Shown here piece after piece: positions 29,370-39,214 of a stretch of DNA of 64,000 nucleotides. The position numbers were made by a program, and so were the translations under genes. Each line of letters opens with the position of its first letter. Position 1 is the stretch's first letter. The notes beneath the pieces are model-generated. The model saw only the letters and a list, made by a program, of their open reading frames with translations. It did no database searches and was not told where the DNA came from. The DNA comes from Candidatus Nanopelagicales bacterium (GTDB taxonomy: Bacteria > Actinomycetota > Actinomycetes > S36-B12), in the NCBI GenBank assembly GCA_018402075.1, contig JAGYJP010000002.1, positions 248,001-312,000 of the forward strand, read 5' to 3'.

Positions 29370-31426
29370 GCCGAAGGCCCAGCCTTTGGCGAATACACAA
29401 ATTGAGATGTAATGCGGCTCGATATTCGGGCGATGTGCGCCACATTTTCATATGGATTCAAACGTACAAAAGTATGCGGCCCCCACCGCCAACTTGAATC
29501 GGTAAGTTCTTCGCGGACAGAAAAATCAGAATCCCAGTCCAAGCCGAGTGCAGGCATATTCCAATGCACCGTGGAGGAATGTTCGTGATACGGATCCAAG
29601 GTGCAGACCACGAGCACGATATTGGAATGATCCTGTTTTGAATAGGCGATGATGTCTGGGGAATCCGTAGCGTGAAAACGAAGTGACCGTAAGGAATGTA
29701 ACGCTGAGTTTTCGCTTCGGATTCGGTTCAATTCCGTGAGGTAAGGGGCTAGTGTTCGTCCTTTCTCATGTGCCAATTGCCAGTCCCGGGGTCTGTATTC
29801 AAATTTTTCGGAATCGAGATACTCCTCGCTACCAGGGCGTAATGAGACATGTTCAAAGAGCTCGAAGCCACTATAGATTCCATAGGTGGGAGAGAGAGTT
29901 GCTGCCAAAGTTGCCCGAATGGCAAATGCCGCGGGCATTCCTGATTGCAAGTATTCGTGCAAAATATCAGGTGTGTTTGTGAATAAATTGGGTCGCATAT
30001 AGGCGGACATGGGCCCTGCTAGTTCAGTGAAATATTCCTCGAGATCACTCTTGCTTGTCTTCCATGTGAAGTAGGTGTAACTCTGTTGGAAGCCTTGTTC
30101 CGCTAGTGCTCGCATCATGGGTGCACGAGTGAACGCCTCCGCCAAGAAAATCACCCGGGGGTGCTTGGCATTTATGGAATGAATAAGCCGATTCCATACC
30201 CAGACTGGTTTGGTGTGTGGATTGTCAACTCTAAATATCTCAACTCCGAGGTCGATCCAGTGCTGCACCACTCTTTCGACTTCAGCGTATAAACCTTCCG
30301 GATCATTATCAAAATTGAGCGGATAAATGTCCTGGTATTTCTTGGGTGGGTTCTCTGCGTACGCGATGGATCCGTCCGCACGAGTTGTAAACCACTCTGG
30401 ATGATCCTTAACCCATGGGTGATCGGGGGCCGCCTGCAAGGCAAGGTCCAAAGCGATCTCGAGTCCTTCTTTGCGTGCGGCGATCAAGAACTTTGTGAAA
30501 TCACTCACTGTTCCAAGATCAGGATGAATGCAGTCATGGCCACCGTCCTTGGAGCCAATTGCCCACGGTGAGCCAGGGTCTTGTGGGCCTGCAATGAGAG
30601 TGTTATTGGGGCCCTTGCGATCCATTTCGCCAATTGGATGAATTGGTGGCAGATAAATGACATCGAAACCCATCGCGGCGATACCCGGTAACCGTTGTGC
30701 CGCGGTGGCAAATGTGCCGGAGCGCAAGGGACTCAGGGACGCGCCTTCACTTCTTGGAAAAAACTCGTACCATGCCCCGATGAGTGCGCGCGGTCTTTCA
30801 ACAAGCAAGGGCCAGGGCCCAGACTCCGTGGGTGATTGGCGGATTGGATTGTGTTGAACAATTCCCATAATGGATGCGTCAGTGGCGGCTGCAAGTCGCA
30901 CACTCGCAGGCAGGGTTGTGTTGGAGACGGTCGTGATCGCGGACTTGATTACTAGCCGCTGTTTTGAGGAAAGTGTTGGCTGATTAGCGATCAACTGCAG
31001 AATCTGGGCGCCCTCGGTCAGTTCAAGGTCGGTATCGAGGTTCGCTGGAATTTTGATACGAGCTCGTGCGCACCAGGTTTCCCATGGGTTCCCCCATGCC
31101 GTGATGATGAAGTTCCATGAACCTTCTTTATCGGGTTGGAAAAGAGCTTCATAGCGATCAGAGTCATAGCGATCAGAGTCATAGCGATCAGAGTCATGGC
31201 CGGTCTGCATGGGAAATGGGCCGAATTCTCGACCGGCCGGATCGCTGAACCGAATATCTACGCTGAGGGAGTCATGCCCCTCGCGAAATGCCGTCACACT
31301 AAAGGGAACAACCTCACCCGTCACGGCGGCAGCAGGATATTTTCCGCAGGCCACCACGGGGAATACATCCGTGAGCGTGAATCTTTGGAAGCGGGGTGGG
31401 TCAACCGTGAGGGGACGCGGAGACAT
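29366..31426 (-). CDS. glgE: Alpha-1,4-glucan:maltose-1-phosphate maltosyltransferase (GlgE)
   Basis: About 686 residues of GH13_3. GlgE extends alpha-1,4-glucan with maltose from maltose 1-phosphate. Signatures: DVFPVVACGKYPA, YLPPIHPIG, EIFRVDNPHTKP with the nucleophile Asp, FLAEAFTRAP with the acid/base Glu, and SYTYFTWK. The N-terminal beta domain carries a perfect triple DSDRY repeat (about residues 78-92). Start: ATG 31426; a TTG at 31450 lies six bases after a TAGTGC box and is an alternative. No TreS, Mak or clear GlgM lies in the window, so the maltose 1-phosphate source is elsewhere. Confidence 0.95.
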   Translation of the reverse strand: MSPRPLTVDPPRFQRFTLTDVFPVVACGKYPAAAVTGEVVPFSVTAFREGHDSLSVDIRFSDPAGREFGPFPMQTGHDSDRYDSDRYDSDRYEALFQPDKEGSWNFIITAWGNPWETWCARARIKIPANLDTDLELTEGAQILQLIANQPTLSSKQRLVIKSAITTVSNTTLPASVRLAAATDASIMGIVQHNPIRQSPTESGPWPLLVERPRALIGAWYEFFPRSEGASLSPLRSGTFATAAQRLPGIAAMGFDVIYLPPIHPIGEMDRKGPNNTLIAGPQDPGSPWAIGSKDGGHDCIHPDLGTVSDFTKFLIAARKEGLEIALDLALQAAPDHPWVKDHPEWFTTRADGSIAYAENPPKKYQDIYPLNFDNDPEGLYAEVERVVQHWIDLGVEIFRVDNPHTKPVWVWNRLIHSINAKHPRVIFLAEAFTRAPMMRALAEQGFQQSYTYFTWKTSKSDLEEYFTELAGPMSAYMRPNLFTNTPDILHEYLQSGMPAAFAIRATLAATLSPTYGIYSGFELFEHVSLRPGSEEYLDSEKFEYRPRDWQLAHEKGRTLAPYLTELNRIRSENSALHSLRSLRFHATDSPDIIAYSKQDHSNIVLVVCTLDPYHEHSSTVHWNMPALGLDWDSDFSVREELTDSSWRWGPHTFVRLNPYENVAHIARISSRITSQFVYSPKAGPSA
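31151..31195 (-). repeat. Perfect 15-bp repeat x3 inside glgE
   Basis: Three identical adjacent 15-base units (31151-31165, 31166-31180, 31181-31195) encode DSDRY three times in frame. Perfect identity implies recent expansion. Confidence 0.95.
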
Positions 31427-31506
31427 AGAGCCGAGGGTATCGTTGATCAATGGACGGCACTAGGTCTTTTCATGTATACGTTTGCATAAAGGTCTGCCCT
31501 GCCCGA

Positions 31507-31512
31507 TAGGTT
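31507..31512 (+). promoter_or_regulatory. Leaderless -10 box of glgP
   Basis: TAGGTT, six bases, GTG at 31519, within the 92-base gap between divergent glgE and glgP. Confidence 0.55.
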
Positions 31513-31518
31513 TATGCC

Positions 31519-34119
31519 GTGCGCGCATTGAAGAGAATCACCGTCCGAAATATTCTCCCACCCGCATTAGAGCCACTCAATGAACTTGCGCTGAATCTGC
31601 GGTGGAGTTGGGATTTAGAAACTCGTGAGATTTTCACGGCGATCGACCCTCAGTTGTGGAAACAAACTCATGATCCACTTCGACTATTGGGCGAGGTCTC
31701 TCAGTCCCGCCTTGAAGATCTAGCGACTGATAACGGATTTGTCCAATGGGTGCAGCAAAGGAGTGACAATCTTCAGCAGTACATCACTCACTCCAGTTGG
31801 TTCCAAGCTGAAGACCAAATCCAGGTACGAAAGATTTCTGGTATCGCATACTTTTCGCCGGAATTCGGCGTAACCGCTTCACTCCCGCAATACAGCGGAG
31901 GTCTGGGAATTCTCGCGGGGGATCATCTGAAGTCCGCAAGTGACCTTGGCATCCCGATCATTGGAATTGGTCTCTTTTATAAGTCTGGCTATTTTCGCCA
32001 AACACTCTCTCGAGATGCTTGGCAACTGGAGGCCTATCCGGTGTGCGCGCCTGAAGCAAGCCCCGTAGCTCTCCTACGCAATCACGACCACGCGCCAGTA
32101 ATTATTCGTGTCGGACTCCCTGACAACAGAGAATTGAGCGCGCAGGTCTGGATCGCGCAAGTCGGACGAGTACCACTGGTCCTCTTAGACACGGATATTG
32201 AAGTGAATGATCCTTCGGGTCGCGATATAACCGATCGACTTTATGGCGGAGGCGGCGAAACCCGACTTCAGCAAGAAATGCTCCTGGGAATTGGTGGCAT
32301 CCGCGCCTTGAGAGCGTTCTGTGCAACTACGGGAACACCTGAGCCCAATGTCTTTCACACCAATGAAGGCCATGCAGGATTTTTGGGAGTAGAGCGAATT
32401 CGGGAACTTGTCCAAAGTGATAGCGGACTCGATTTCAACCAAGCGTTAGAGGCAACACGAGCGAATACCGTGTTCACCACACACACTCCTGTTCCTGCGG
32501 GCATTGATCGTTTCCCTATCGATTTAATTGTTCGTTACTTCGGTGGCGACAATGCAGAAGCGGGAGTGCCTGTTGAAAAAATCCTTGAATTAGGCCAAGA
32601 AGGTTCGGGTGATTTTTTCAATATGGCCATGATGGGATTTCGTATAGCAGGTCGAGCCAACGGCGTCAGTCTTCTTCACGGTAAAGTCTCACGAGAGATG
32701 TTCGCCCACCTGTGGCCCGGTTTTGATCCTGCGGACGTCCCCATTACATCCATCACAAATGGTGTACATGCTCCAACGTGGGTCGCAGCAGAAATATTTG
32801 AATTAGTGAAAGACGAGTATGGAGTGATCGACCCAGACAATATATGGGAATATCTTGGCAACATTTCACTCCAAAGATTCTGGGAAACAAAGCGCTCCAT
32901 GCGTGAGGCTCTTGTTTTTATGTCGCGTGAGCGACTGCGTCAGGCATGGCTGGAGCGCGGGGCACATGAAGCCGAATTGCATTGGACAAATCACGTATTG
33001 GACCCGGATATTCTGACAATAGGTTTTGCTCGTCGAGTTCCTTCATACAAGCGACTGACTTTGATGCTCCGAGATCCGGACCGCCTTGGAGCTTTATTGA
33101 CACACCCTGATCATCCGATCCAAATAGTTATTGCGGGCAAAGCTCACCCCGCCGATGAGGGCGGAAAGGCACTCATTCAGCAGTTGGTGAGATTCGCTGA
33201 TTCCCCTGAAGTGCGCCATCGAATTGTCTTCCTGCCCAATTACGACATAGGAATGGCCACAACGTTGTACCCAGGCTGCGATATCTGGCTCAATAATCCG
33301 ATCCGTCCGCTTGAAGCAAGTGGAACATCCGGCATGAAGGCCGCGCTGAACGGCGCCCTGAACTTGTCCATCATGGATGGTTGGTGGGACGAGTGGTTCG
33401 ATGGCTCAAATGGCTGGTCTATTCCGACAGCACATTCATCGTTGGATTCAGAAGATCGTGACGACTTCGAGGCCAAAGCAATGTATGACCTCATCGAGAG
33501 TGATATCGCTCCGAAGTTCTATCGTCGAGGCGACGACCAGCTTCCCCAGGATTGGTTGGAAATGATCCGACACACATTACGAACTTTGGGACCAAAGGTG
33601 CTCGCCACTCGAATGGTGAAGGAATATACCGAAAGATTGTATGCACCAGCGTCATTGGCTGGCGAACAGCTGGCACAAGATAATTTCCGGGGTGCACGAG
33701 AGTTGGCACAATGGAAACATTACGTGCGTGACCAATGGCCGTACATATCAATCGAACATGTGGAATCAGACGCAGGAGGTTCCACTGTCTCACTAGGCGA
33801 CACTCTGCCAATTCTCTCCTATGTCTCATTAGCGGGGTTGAATCCCTCTGACGTCGTGATAGAGGCCGTTTATGGCCATGTTGACGATCTCGATGTCATA
33901 GAGAATGCACATCACGTGATACTCAAGCCTGAGTTGGAAGTTGGGAGCAATCGATGGAAGTACGTCGGTGAGATTCCCCTTCACCAGAGTGGGTCATTCG
34001 GTTATACGGTTCGAGTAGTTCCCTCCCACGCTCTCATGCCGAGCACGGCGGATTTGGGATTGCAAGTGTTGCCTGAAGTGAGCGCCAGTACAGGAGCACC
34101 TGACATACATTTACGTTGA
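31519..34119 (+). CDS. glgP: Alpha-glucan phosphorylase
   Basis: 866 residues of the short archaeal/actinobacterial GT35 type. It releases glucose 1-phosphate from alpha-1,4-glucan or maltodextrin. The PLP lysine is in ASGTSGMKAALNGALNLS. SPEFGVTASLPQYSGGLGILAGD, HTNEGHAGFLGVERIREL and TTHTPVPAGIDRF are conserved blocks. Unlike long GlgP, it begins with a DUF3417 region (RNILPPALEPLNELALNLRWSWD). GTG start. Divergent from glgE-glgB, so synthesis and breakdown genes share one intergenic control region. Its 3' end overlaps convergent glgX by nine bases. Confidence 0.95.
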   Translation: MRALKRITVRNILPPALEPLNELALNLRWSWDLETREIFTAIDPQLWKQTHDPLRLLGEVSQSRLEDLATDNGFVQWVQQRSDNLQQYITHSSWFQAEDQIQVRKISGIAYFSPEFGVTASLPQYSGGLGILAGDHLKSASDLGIPIIGIGLFYKSGYFRQTLSRDAWQLEAYPVCAPEASPVALLRNHDHAPVIIRVGLPDNRELSAQVWIAQVGRVPLVLLDTDIEVNDPSGRDITDRLYGGGGETRLQQEMLLGIGGIRALRAFCATTGTPEPNVFHTNEGHAGFLGVERIRELVQSDSGLDFNQALEATRANTVFTTHTPVPAGIDRFPIDLIVRYFGGDNAEAGVPVEKILELGQEGSGDFFNMAMMGFRIAGRANGVSLLHGKVSREMFAHLWPGFDPADVPITSITNGVHAPTWVAAEIFELVKDEYGVIDPDNIWEYLGNISLQRFWETKRSMREALVFMSRERLRQAWLERGAHEAELHWTNHVLDPDILTIGFARRVPSYKRLTLMLRDPDRLGALLTHPDHPIQIVIAGKAHPADEGGKALIQQLVRFADSPEVRHRIVFLPNYDIGMATTLYPGCDIWLNNPIRPLEASGTSGMKAALNGALNLSIMDGWWDEWFDGSNGWSIPTAHSSLDSEDRDDFEAKAMYDLIESDIAPKFYRRGDDQLPQDWLEMIRHTLRTLGPKVLATRMVKEYTERLYAPASLAGEQLAQDNFRGARELAQWKHYVRDQWPYISIEHVESDAGGSTVSLGDTLPILSYVSLAGLNPSDVVIEAVYGHVDDLDVIENAHHVILKPELEVGSNRWKYVGEIPLHQSGSFGYTVRVVPSHALMPSTADLGLQVLPEVSASTGAPDIHLR

Positions 34120-36228
34120 TGCACCGCGAGCCTTCATTACCAATGTGGACCGAGGGGTGATCATCACAGGCTGTCCCGCTATATACGAAGTTTCATGGGG
34201 CTTACCGTTTGTATGCGATGTGTCAAGAATTGGAATATACGAGTATCCGTCATAGGGGCCACCCGGCAAATAAAACTCGACTGGCTCACATCCTGCGTGG
34301 AAAATTGCTAAGAGGGCGTCACCGTGACTAGGTGAAATAAACATTCCAACGGTGGAAAGTGACTCAACGCCCCAGTCCTCGATTTCATGACCTCCCGGGC
34401 CGAACCACGCCAAGTCCTTTGGGCCACTCTCTGCATGCGGTAAACCCGTGAAAAACCCTGATGGGTGGATATGTCTCCAAGAAATGCGCACGTGATTCAG
34501 CGTTGCACATAAATCAACAAGATCCCAGTCAGATTGATTAAGTTCCCAACTCACCCAAGAAATTGAATTGTCTTGACAATAAGCGTTGTTGTTTCCGAGC
34601 TGTGTTCTGTGAAATTCATCGCCGGCTAGAAGCATGGGGACTCCACTGGACAGGTACATGGTTGCCAAGAAGTTTCGTACTTGGCGTGCTCGGGTCTCAA
34701 TGATCTCCGGGTCAGTCGTTGGGCCTTCTATTCCATAGTTACTTGAGCGATTGTTGTCCGTACCATCTCGATTATCTTCGAGGTTCGCCTGATTGTGTTT
34801 ATGGTTGTAACTGACTAAATCCCACAACGTGAAGCCATCGTGAGCAGTGACAAAGTTTATGTTTGTATACGGATCCACTGACTTTCCACCATGGATATCT
34901 TCGGAACCTGATAGGCGCCAACCGAGGTGAGCGATACCGGAATCACCTCGCCAAAAATCACGAACATCGTCCCTGTACCTGTCATTCCACTCACTCCACA
35001 AACTAGGAAAGGATCCAACGCGATAGCCGTCAGGTCCCACATCCCAAGGTTCGGCAACAAGTTTGACCTTTCTCAGCACTGGATCTTGCTGAACTGCATT
35101 GAGAAAAACTCCATGCATCTCGACATCTATTTCTCCACGCGCAAGGGCTGATGCGAGATCGAATCGGAATCCGTCCACGTGCATTTCGGTCACCCAATAA
35201 CGCAATGAATCCATAATGACTTGTAGCGCCTGAGGTAGCGACGCGTTGACCGAATTCCCACAACCAGTGAAGTCAATGTATTCGCCAGATTCACTAATTC
35301 GATAGAAATCAATATTGTTGATTCCTTTGAAGCACAGAAATGGTCCATGTGCCCCGCCTTCGGCGGTGTGGTTATACACAACGTCGAGAATTACCTCGAT
35401 CCCCGCGCGGTGAAGCTCTCGCACCATGAATTTGAAATCCTCGACTTCAGTTCCAGTTTGCGAAGCATATTGAGCATGCGGAGCGAAAAAGCCAATTGTG
35501 TTGTACCCCCAATAATTGGTCAGACCTGATTCCACAAGATGCCGCTCGCTGAGGAATGATTGAATCGGTAACAATTCAATTGCTGTCACACCTATGTGTC
35601 TTAGGTGCTCAATGAGTGCGGGTGCGGCTACACCCCGGAATGTTCCGCGCTCACTATCCGATACAGATGGATGTAGTTGAGTCAATCCCTTGACATGAGC
35701 TTCGTAAATCACGGTTTCAGCCCATGGGGTACTGGGAGGAGTGTCACCTTCCCAATCAAAATGGGATTCCGTCACAACGGAGTGCGGCACGAAATTCTTG
35801 TTATCGGTGGTCGAGATAGTGGATGGGTCTTCCAGAGAAAAGTCATAAATTGCGGGCGACTCAATGAGATTGCCTGCTATTCGTTTTGCGTATGGATCAA
35901 GCAGAAGTTTGTGTGGATTGAATCGCATGCCAGATTCAGGGTTCCATTCACCGGAAACGCGGAATCCATACCGTGAACCAATGGGTACATTGGGAACGAC
36001 TGCGTGATAAGTCCCTTGAACAAGTCGTGTCAATTCGGTGTGATGTTCGACAGTGCCCCCCCTGGAATCAGTGACCAAAAGACAGAACACGACAGACGTG
36101 GCCCGAGGGGCCCACAGTGAGACATTGACTGATCCGTCGGGGAGAGGTGTGACACCAAAGTTGTCCCATAATCCTCCTGGCGCCCTCACGGTGGAGACTT
36201 TACTTGCTCCACTTTCGGCTATGGCCAT
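34111..36228 (-). CDS. glgX: Glycogen debranching enzyme (isoamylase type)
   Basis: 705 residues of GH13_11 hydrolysing alpha-1,6 branches, usually short limit-dextrin stubs. CBM48-like N-terminus (VNVSLWAPRATSVVFCLL), LLPIQSFLSE, VVYNHTAEG, the nucleophile Asp in DGFRFDLASALAR, the acid/base Glu in LVAEPWDVG, and TAHDGFTLWDLVSYNHKHN. The segment ENNRD-like LEDNRDGTDNNRSSNYG is a family mark. The ATG follows TTAGAGG. Convergent with glgP, so glucan breakdown genes face each other. Confidence 0.95.
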   Translation of the reverse strand: MAIAESGASKVSTVRAPGGLWDNFGVTPLPDGSVNVSLWAPRATSVVFCLLVTDSRGGTVEHHTELTRLVQGTYHAVVPNVPIGSRYGFRVSGEWNPESGMRFNPHKLLLDPYAKRIAGNLIESPAIYDFSLEDPSTISTTDNKNFVPHSVVTESHFDWEGDTPPSTPWAETVIYEAHVKGLTQLHPSVSDSERGTFRGVAAPALIEHLRHIGVTAIELLPIQSFLSERHLVESGLTNYWGYNTIGFFAPHAQYASQTGTEVEDFKFMVRELHRAGIEVILDVVYNHTAEGGAHGPFLCFKGINNIDFYRISESGEYIDFTGCGNSVNASLPQALQVIMDSLRYWVTEMHVDGFRFDLASALARGEIDVEMHGVFLNAVQQDPVLRKVKLVAEPWDVGPDGYRVGSFPSLWSEWNDRYRDDVRDFWRGDSGIAHLGWRLSGSEDIHGGKSVDPYTNINFVTAHDGFTLWDLVSYNHKHNQANLEDNRDGTDNNRSSNYGIEGPTTDPEIIETRARQVRNFLATMYLSSGVPMLLAGDEFHRTQLGNNNAYCQDNSISWVSWELNQSDWDLVDLCATLNHVRISWRHIHPSGFFTGLPHAESGPKDLAWFGPGGHEIEDWGVESLSTVGMFISPSHGDALLAIFHAGCEPVEFYLPGGPYDGYSYIPILDTSHTNGKPHETSYIAGQPVMITPRSTLVMKARGAST

Positions 36229-36307
36229 CCTCTAAGGTGGGGCTCACATCATTACTCGAGATGCCGTGCATGCGGCAGCCGCATGTCCAATGGAGGGAAT
36301 ACTTACC

Positions 36308-37099
36308 GTGATAATTTCTGAAGAGGAATTTGTTCGTGTTGAACTAGATAATGGTGTTGCGATCTTGCATTTGACGCGTCCTCCCATGAATGCTCTCAAT
36401 TTGCAGATGCAGCAGCAAGTCGCTCAGGCCGCCAACTTGATATCCACCCATAAGGAAGTTCAAGCGGCTGTCCTGTACGGGGGGCCGAAAGTTTTCGCAG
36501 CGGGGGCTGATGTCAAAGAGATGGCACTTATGTCCTACGCCGATATGGCTGACTCCGCACACCGTTTACGTGAGTCATTTGATGCCGTGGCACGAATCTC
36601 GCAACCGACGATTGCAGCTATCACGGGATTTGCCCTTGGTGGAGGACTGGAGCTGGCCATGTGTGCCGATTTTCGGGTAGCGGGCGATAACGCAAAACTT
36701 GGTCAACCGGAGATTCTTCTGGGAATCATTCCAGGTGCGGGTGGAACTCAACGGCTCCCACGACTTATTGGCCCTTCTCGAGCTAAAGAATTGGTTTTCG
36801 GCGGACACATGATTACTGCTGCTGAGGCACTCGAGATCGGCCTGATAAATCGCATCTGTGCACCGGACTTAGTACTGCAGACGTCGCTGGAGTGGGCCCA
36901 AACTTTTGTTGGAGGCCCGCGCATTGCCCTTGGTGCAGCAAAGCGTGCCATTAACAACGGGGTAAATGTAGATCTGGCTACTGGATTATCGATTGAAACA
37001 ACAGAATTTGCCGCACTATTCGCAACAGAAGACCAAAAGAGCGGCATGAACTCCTTTATCGCTGATGGCCCTGGCCGAGCACAATTTAAAGGACGCTAA
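36308..37099 (+). CDS. Enoyl-CoA hydratase (crotonase family)
   Basis: About 263 residues. Oxyanion holes and catalytic glutamates are in the usual places: VFAAGADVKEM, GFALGGGLELAMCADFR and QPEILLGIIPGAGGTQRLPRLIG. Both acidic residues of true hydratases (GGGLE, GQPE) are kept. It probably dehydrates 3-hydroxybutyryl-CoA to crotonyl-CoA, the Ccr substrate, though a beta-oxidation role is possible. The start is uncertain: GTG 36308 lies about ten bases after GGAGGG, while the frame opens at 36266. TAATG overlap with the methyltransferase gene. Confidence 0.88.
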   Translation: MIISEEEFVRVELDNGVAILHLTRPPMNALNLQMQQQVAQAANLISTHKEVQAAVLYGGPKVFAAGADVKEMALMSYADMADSAHRLRESFDAVARISQPTIAAITGFALGGGLELAMCADFRVAGDNAKLGQPEILLGIIPGAGGTQRLPRLIGPSRAKELVFGGHMITAAEALEIGLINRICAPDLVLQTSLEWAQTFVGGPRIALGAAKRAINNGVNVDLATGLSIETTEFAALFATEDQKSGMNSFIADGPGRAQFKGR

Positions 37100-38034
37100 T
37101 GCCGATAACCGATGATCAAATGCAAGCAGCTTGGAATGATCCCAAGCTTGCCAACATTGTGTATCACGATTGGGAATCCGAAACCTACGATGACAAATGG
37201 AGTATTTCCTACGACCAACGTTGCGTGGACTATGCCAGAAACTGCTTTGATCACGTCCTCCCTTTAGATGAACAGAATGACTATGACACTGTCGTTGAGC
37301 TCGGATCTGGAACAGGATTCTTCTTGCTCAACCTCATGCAATCTGGAATTGGAAAAAGAGGAATTGCCACGGATCTGAGTCGTGGCATGGTGTCCGTTGC
37401 CGCACGCAATGGCCAAAAATTGGGACTTCCTGTAACTGGAGCGGTGGCAGATGCTGAGTCGCTCCCTTTTGTCACCGGTAGCGTGGATTTGATAGTTGGG
37501 CACGCCGTGCTACACCATGTTCCAGATCTGGAGAAGCTTTTTTCTGAGGTTTTTAGGGTACTTAAACCCGGAGGACGATTTGTTTTCTGTGGAGAGCCCA
37601 CGGAAAAGGGTGACATAGTGGCTCGTTCACTTTCACGGTTCACCTGGTGGGCTTCCACAAGAATGATGGCCCTACCCCCATTTGCGAATAAGTGGTCTCG
37701 TCCTGCCCAAGAGTTAATGGAATCTTCACGAGAACAAGCCCTTGAATCAATTGTTGATATTCATACTTTTGATCCTGATTCACTCGCCCGAATTGCATTG
37801 AGGTGTGGAGCGACGGATGTCTCCGTTGTTACCGAAGAATTAAGCGCCAGTTGGTTCGGATGGCCAGTTCGAACGTTTGAAGCTGCTGTGAAACCAGGGG
37901 CTTTGGGTTGGGGTTGGGCAAATTTTGCCTACGGGACTTGGAGTAAATTGGCAAAATTAGATAAAAAAGTACTATCTCGAATAGTACCCGATGAATTTTT
38001 CTACAATGTGTGCATCACTGGCGTAGCTCCTTAA
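37099..38034 (+). CDS. SAM-dependent methyltransferase, class I
   Basis: 311 residues. Motif I VVELGSGTGFFLLNL, acidic loop TDLSRGM, and VLHHVPDLEKLFSEVFRVLKPGGRFVF mark a Methyltransf_11-like Rossmann domain at about 55-190. The N-terminus (MPITDDQMQAAWNDPKLANI, then HDWESETYDDKWSISYD) is a conserved, distinctive lead found in actinobacterial homologues. The C-terminal third resembles no domain I recognise. Being next to a GT4 glycosyltransferase, an acyltransferase and a GH57 branching enzyme, a glucan or lipid-linked sugar acceptor is possible. Substrate unproven. Confidence 0.85.
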   Translation: MPITDDQMQAAWNDPKLANIVYHDWESETYDDKWSISYDQRCVDYARNCFDHVLPLDEQNDYDTVVELGSGTGFFLLNLMQSGIGKRGIATDLSRGMVSVAARNGQKLGLPVTGAVADAESLPFVTGSVDLIVGHAVLHHVPDLEKLFSEVFRVLKPGGRFVFCGEPTEKGDIVARSLSRFTWWASTRMMALPPFANKWSRPAQELMESSREQALESIVDIHTFDPDSLARIALRCGATDVSVVTEELSASWFGWPVRTFEAAVKPGALGWGWANFAYGTWSKLAKLDKKVLSRIVPDEFFYNVCITGVAP

Positions 38035-38041
38035 CTCATTC

Positions 38042-39214
38042 ATGAAAATTTTGCATTTTTCTTGGGAGTACCCGCCCGTTATGTATGGTGGTTTGGGAGC
38101 GCATGTTGTTGAATTGACGCGTGAACAGGTGAAGCAAGGTCATGAAGTTTCCGTGGTTACACAACAGTCGAATCCAGCTTCACCTGTGCATGAGGTGGTA
38201 CAGGGTGTTCAGGTTTTTAGGGCGAGAAGTGCTTACCCTCACGCGGCATTTTCTCAGAACTCGCTCGATGATTGGGCACACGGATTCGCCTTGGGTTCCT
38301 TTGCGCTGGCGCGCGACCACTTAGGAAGTGCCGTTCCCAACATTGTCCATGGACACGATTGGGTAGGGGCAGAGCAGGCTAATCTTTTTTCTCGATACCA
38401 CGATATTCCTCAGGTCATCACCATCCACGCAACTGAATTTGGTCGTCATCAAGGGTGGTTGGTCTCGAGAACATCTCGCATAGTCCATTCGCGCGAATTG
38501 CGAGCGTTAGCGCAAGCAGATCAGATAATTGTGTGTAGTGATTACATGAAGCACGAATTGATCAATTCCTTGGGGGGCGACAGAAGAAAAATCTCCGTGG
38601 TACCCAATGGAATTGAGCCACCAAAAAACGGCCCTGTCTTTCCTGAATCTCGGGACAATGAATCCTTCACAATTGGATTCCTGGGTAGAGTCGAATGGGA
38701 AAAAGGTGCACATCATGTGATTGATGCACTCGCGATCTTGAATAGCCCTCGGTACCGCGTCAGCATTATTGGCGTGGGCAGTCAGCTGGGGGAGTTGCAG
38801 AGGAAAGTACATCGCCGAGGATTGGACGAGTATGTTGATTTCTTTGGTTATGTCTCACCGGAGCGAAAACAAGAATTGCTCGCGCAGTGCAATGCACTGG
38901 TGGTTCCATCTAGTTATGAACCCTTTGGAATAGTTGCCCTTGAATCTGGGATATCAGGTGTGCCGCTTGTGGTGTCTCAATCGGGCGGTTTGAAGGATAT
39001 TGTGCCGTCTCATGAATTTGGGTATCCGCTAGTTCACGTCTCCGGACAAAATATTGCTCTATCAATCAGTGAAATTGACAGCGACCCACACCAAGCTGGC
39101 ATACGGGCGCGCAAACTTTATGATCGAGTTTGCAAGGTGTACAACTGGGCGTCCATTTCCCAAATGACCACAAATGTCTACCATGAAGCGTTGAAAGAGC
39201 CTGGGAATGACTGA
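38042..39214 (+). CDS. GT4 glycosyltransferase (Rv3032-like alpha-glucan transferase)
   Basis: 390 residues of GT-B fold. N-terminal SWEYPPVMYGGLGAHVVELT, HGHDWVGAEQA and TIHATEFGRHQGW closely recall mycobacterial Rv3032, the transferase that elongates the methylglucose lipopolysaccharide. The nucleotide-sugar block is FLGRVEWEKGAHHVIDAL and VVPSSYEPFGIVALE (with the EX7E glutamates). GlgM and GlgA share the fold but have different N-terminal motifs. Seven bases separate it from the methyltransferase, and its stop overlaps the acyltransferase start by eight. Confidence 0.88.
   Translation: MKILHFSWEYPPVMYGGLGAHVVELTREQVKQGHEVSVVTQQSNPASPVHEVVQGVQVFRARSAYPHAAFSQNSLDDWAHGFALGSFALARDHLGSAVPNIVHGHDWVGAEQANLFSRYHDIPQVITIHATEFGRHQGWLVSRTSRIVHSRELRALAQADQIIVCSDYMKHELINSLGGDRRKISVVPNGIEPPKNGPVFPESRDNESFTIGFLGRVEWEKGAHHVIDALAILNSPRYRVSIIGVGSQLGELQRKVHRRGLDEYVDFFGYVSPERKQELLAQCNALVVPSSYEPFGIVALESGISGVPLVVSQSGGLKDIVPSHEFGYPLVHVSGQNIALSISEIDSDPHQAGIRARKLYDRVCKVYNWASISQMTTNVYHEALKEPGND

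Noticed and set aside
38042..39214. GlgM or GlgA identity for the GT4 gene
   Set aside because: The SWEYPPV, GHDW and HATEFGRHQGW motifs and the GH57 neighbour fit Rv3032 better, although GlgM cannot be fully excluded.
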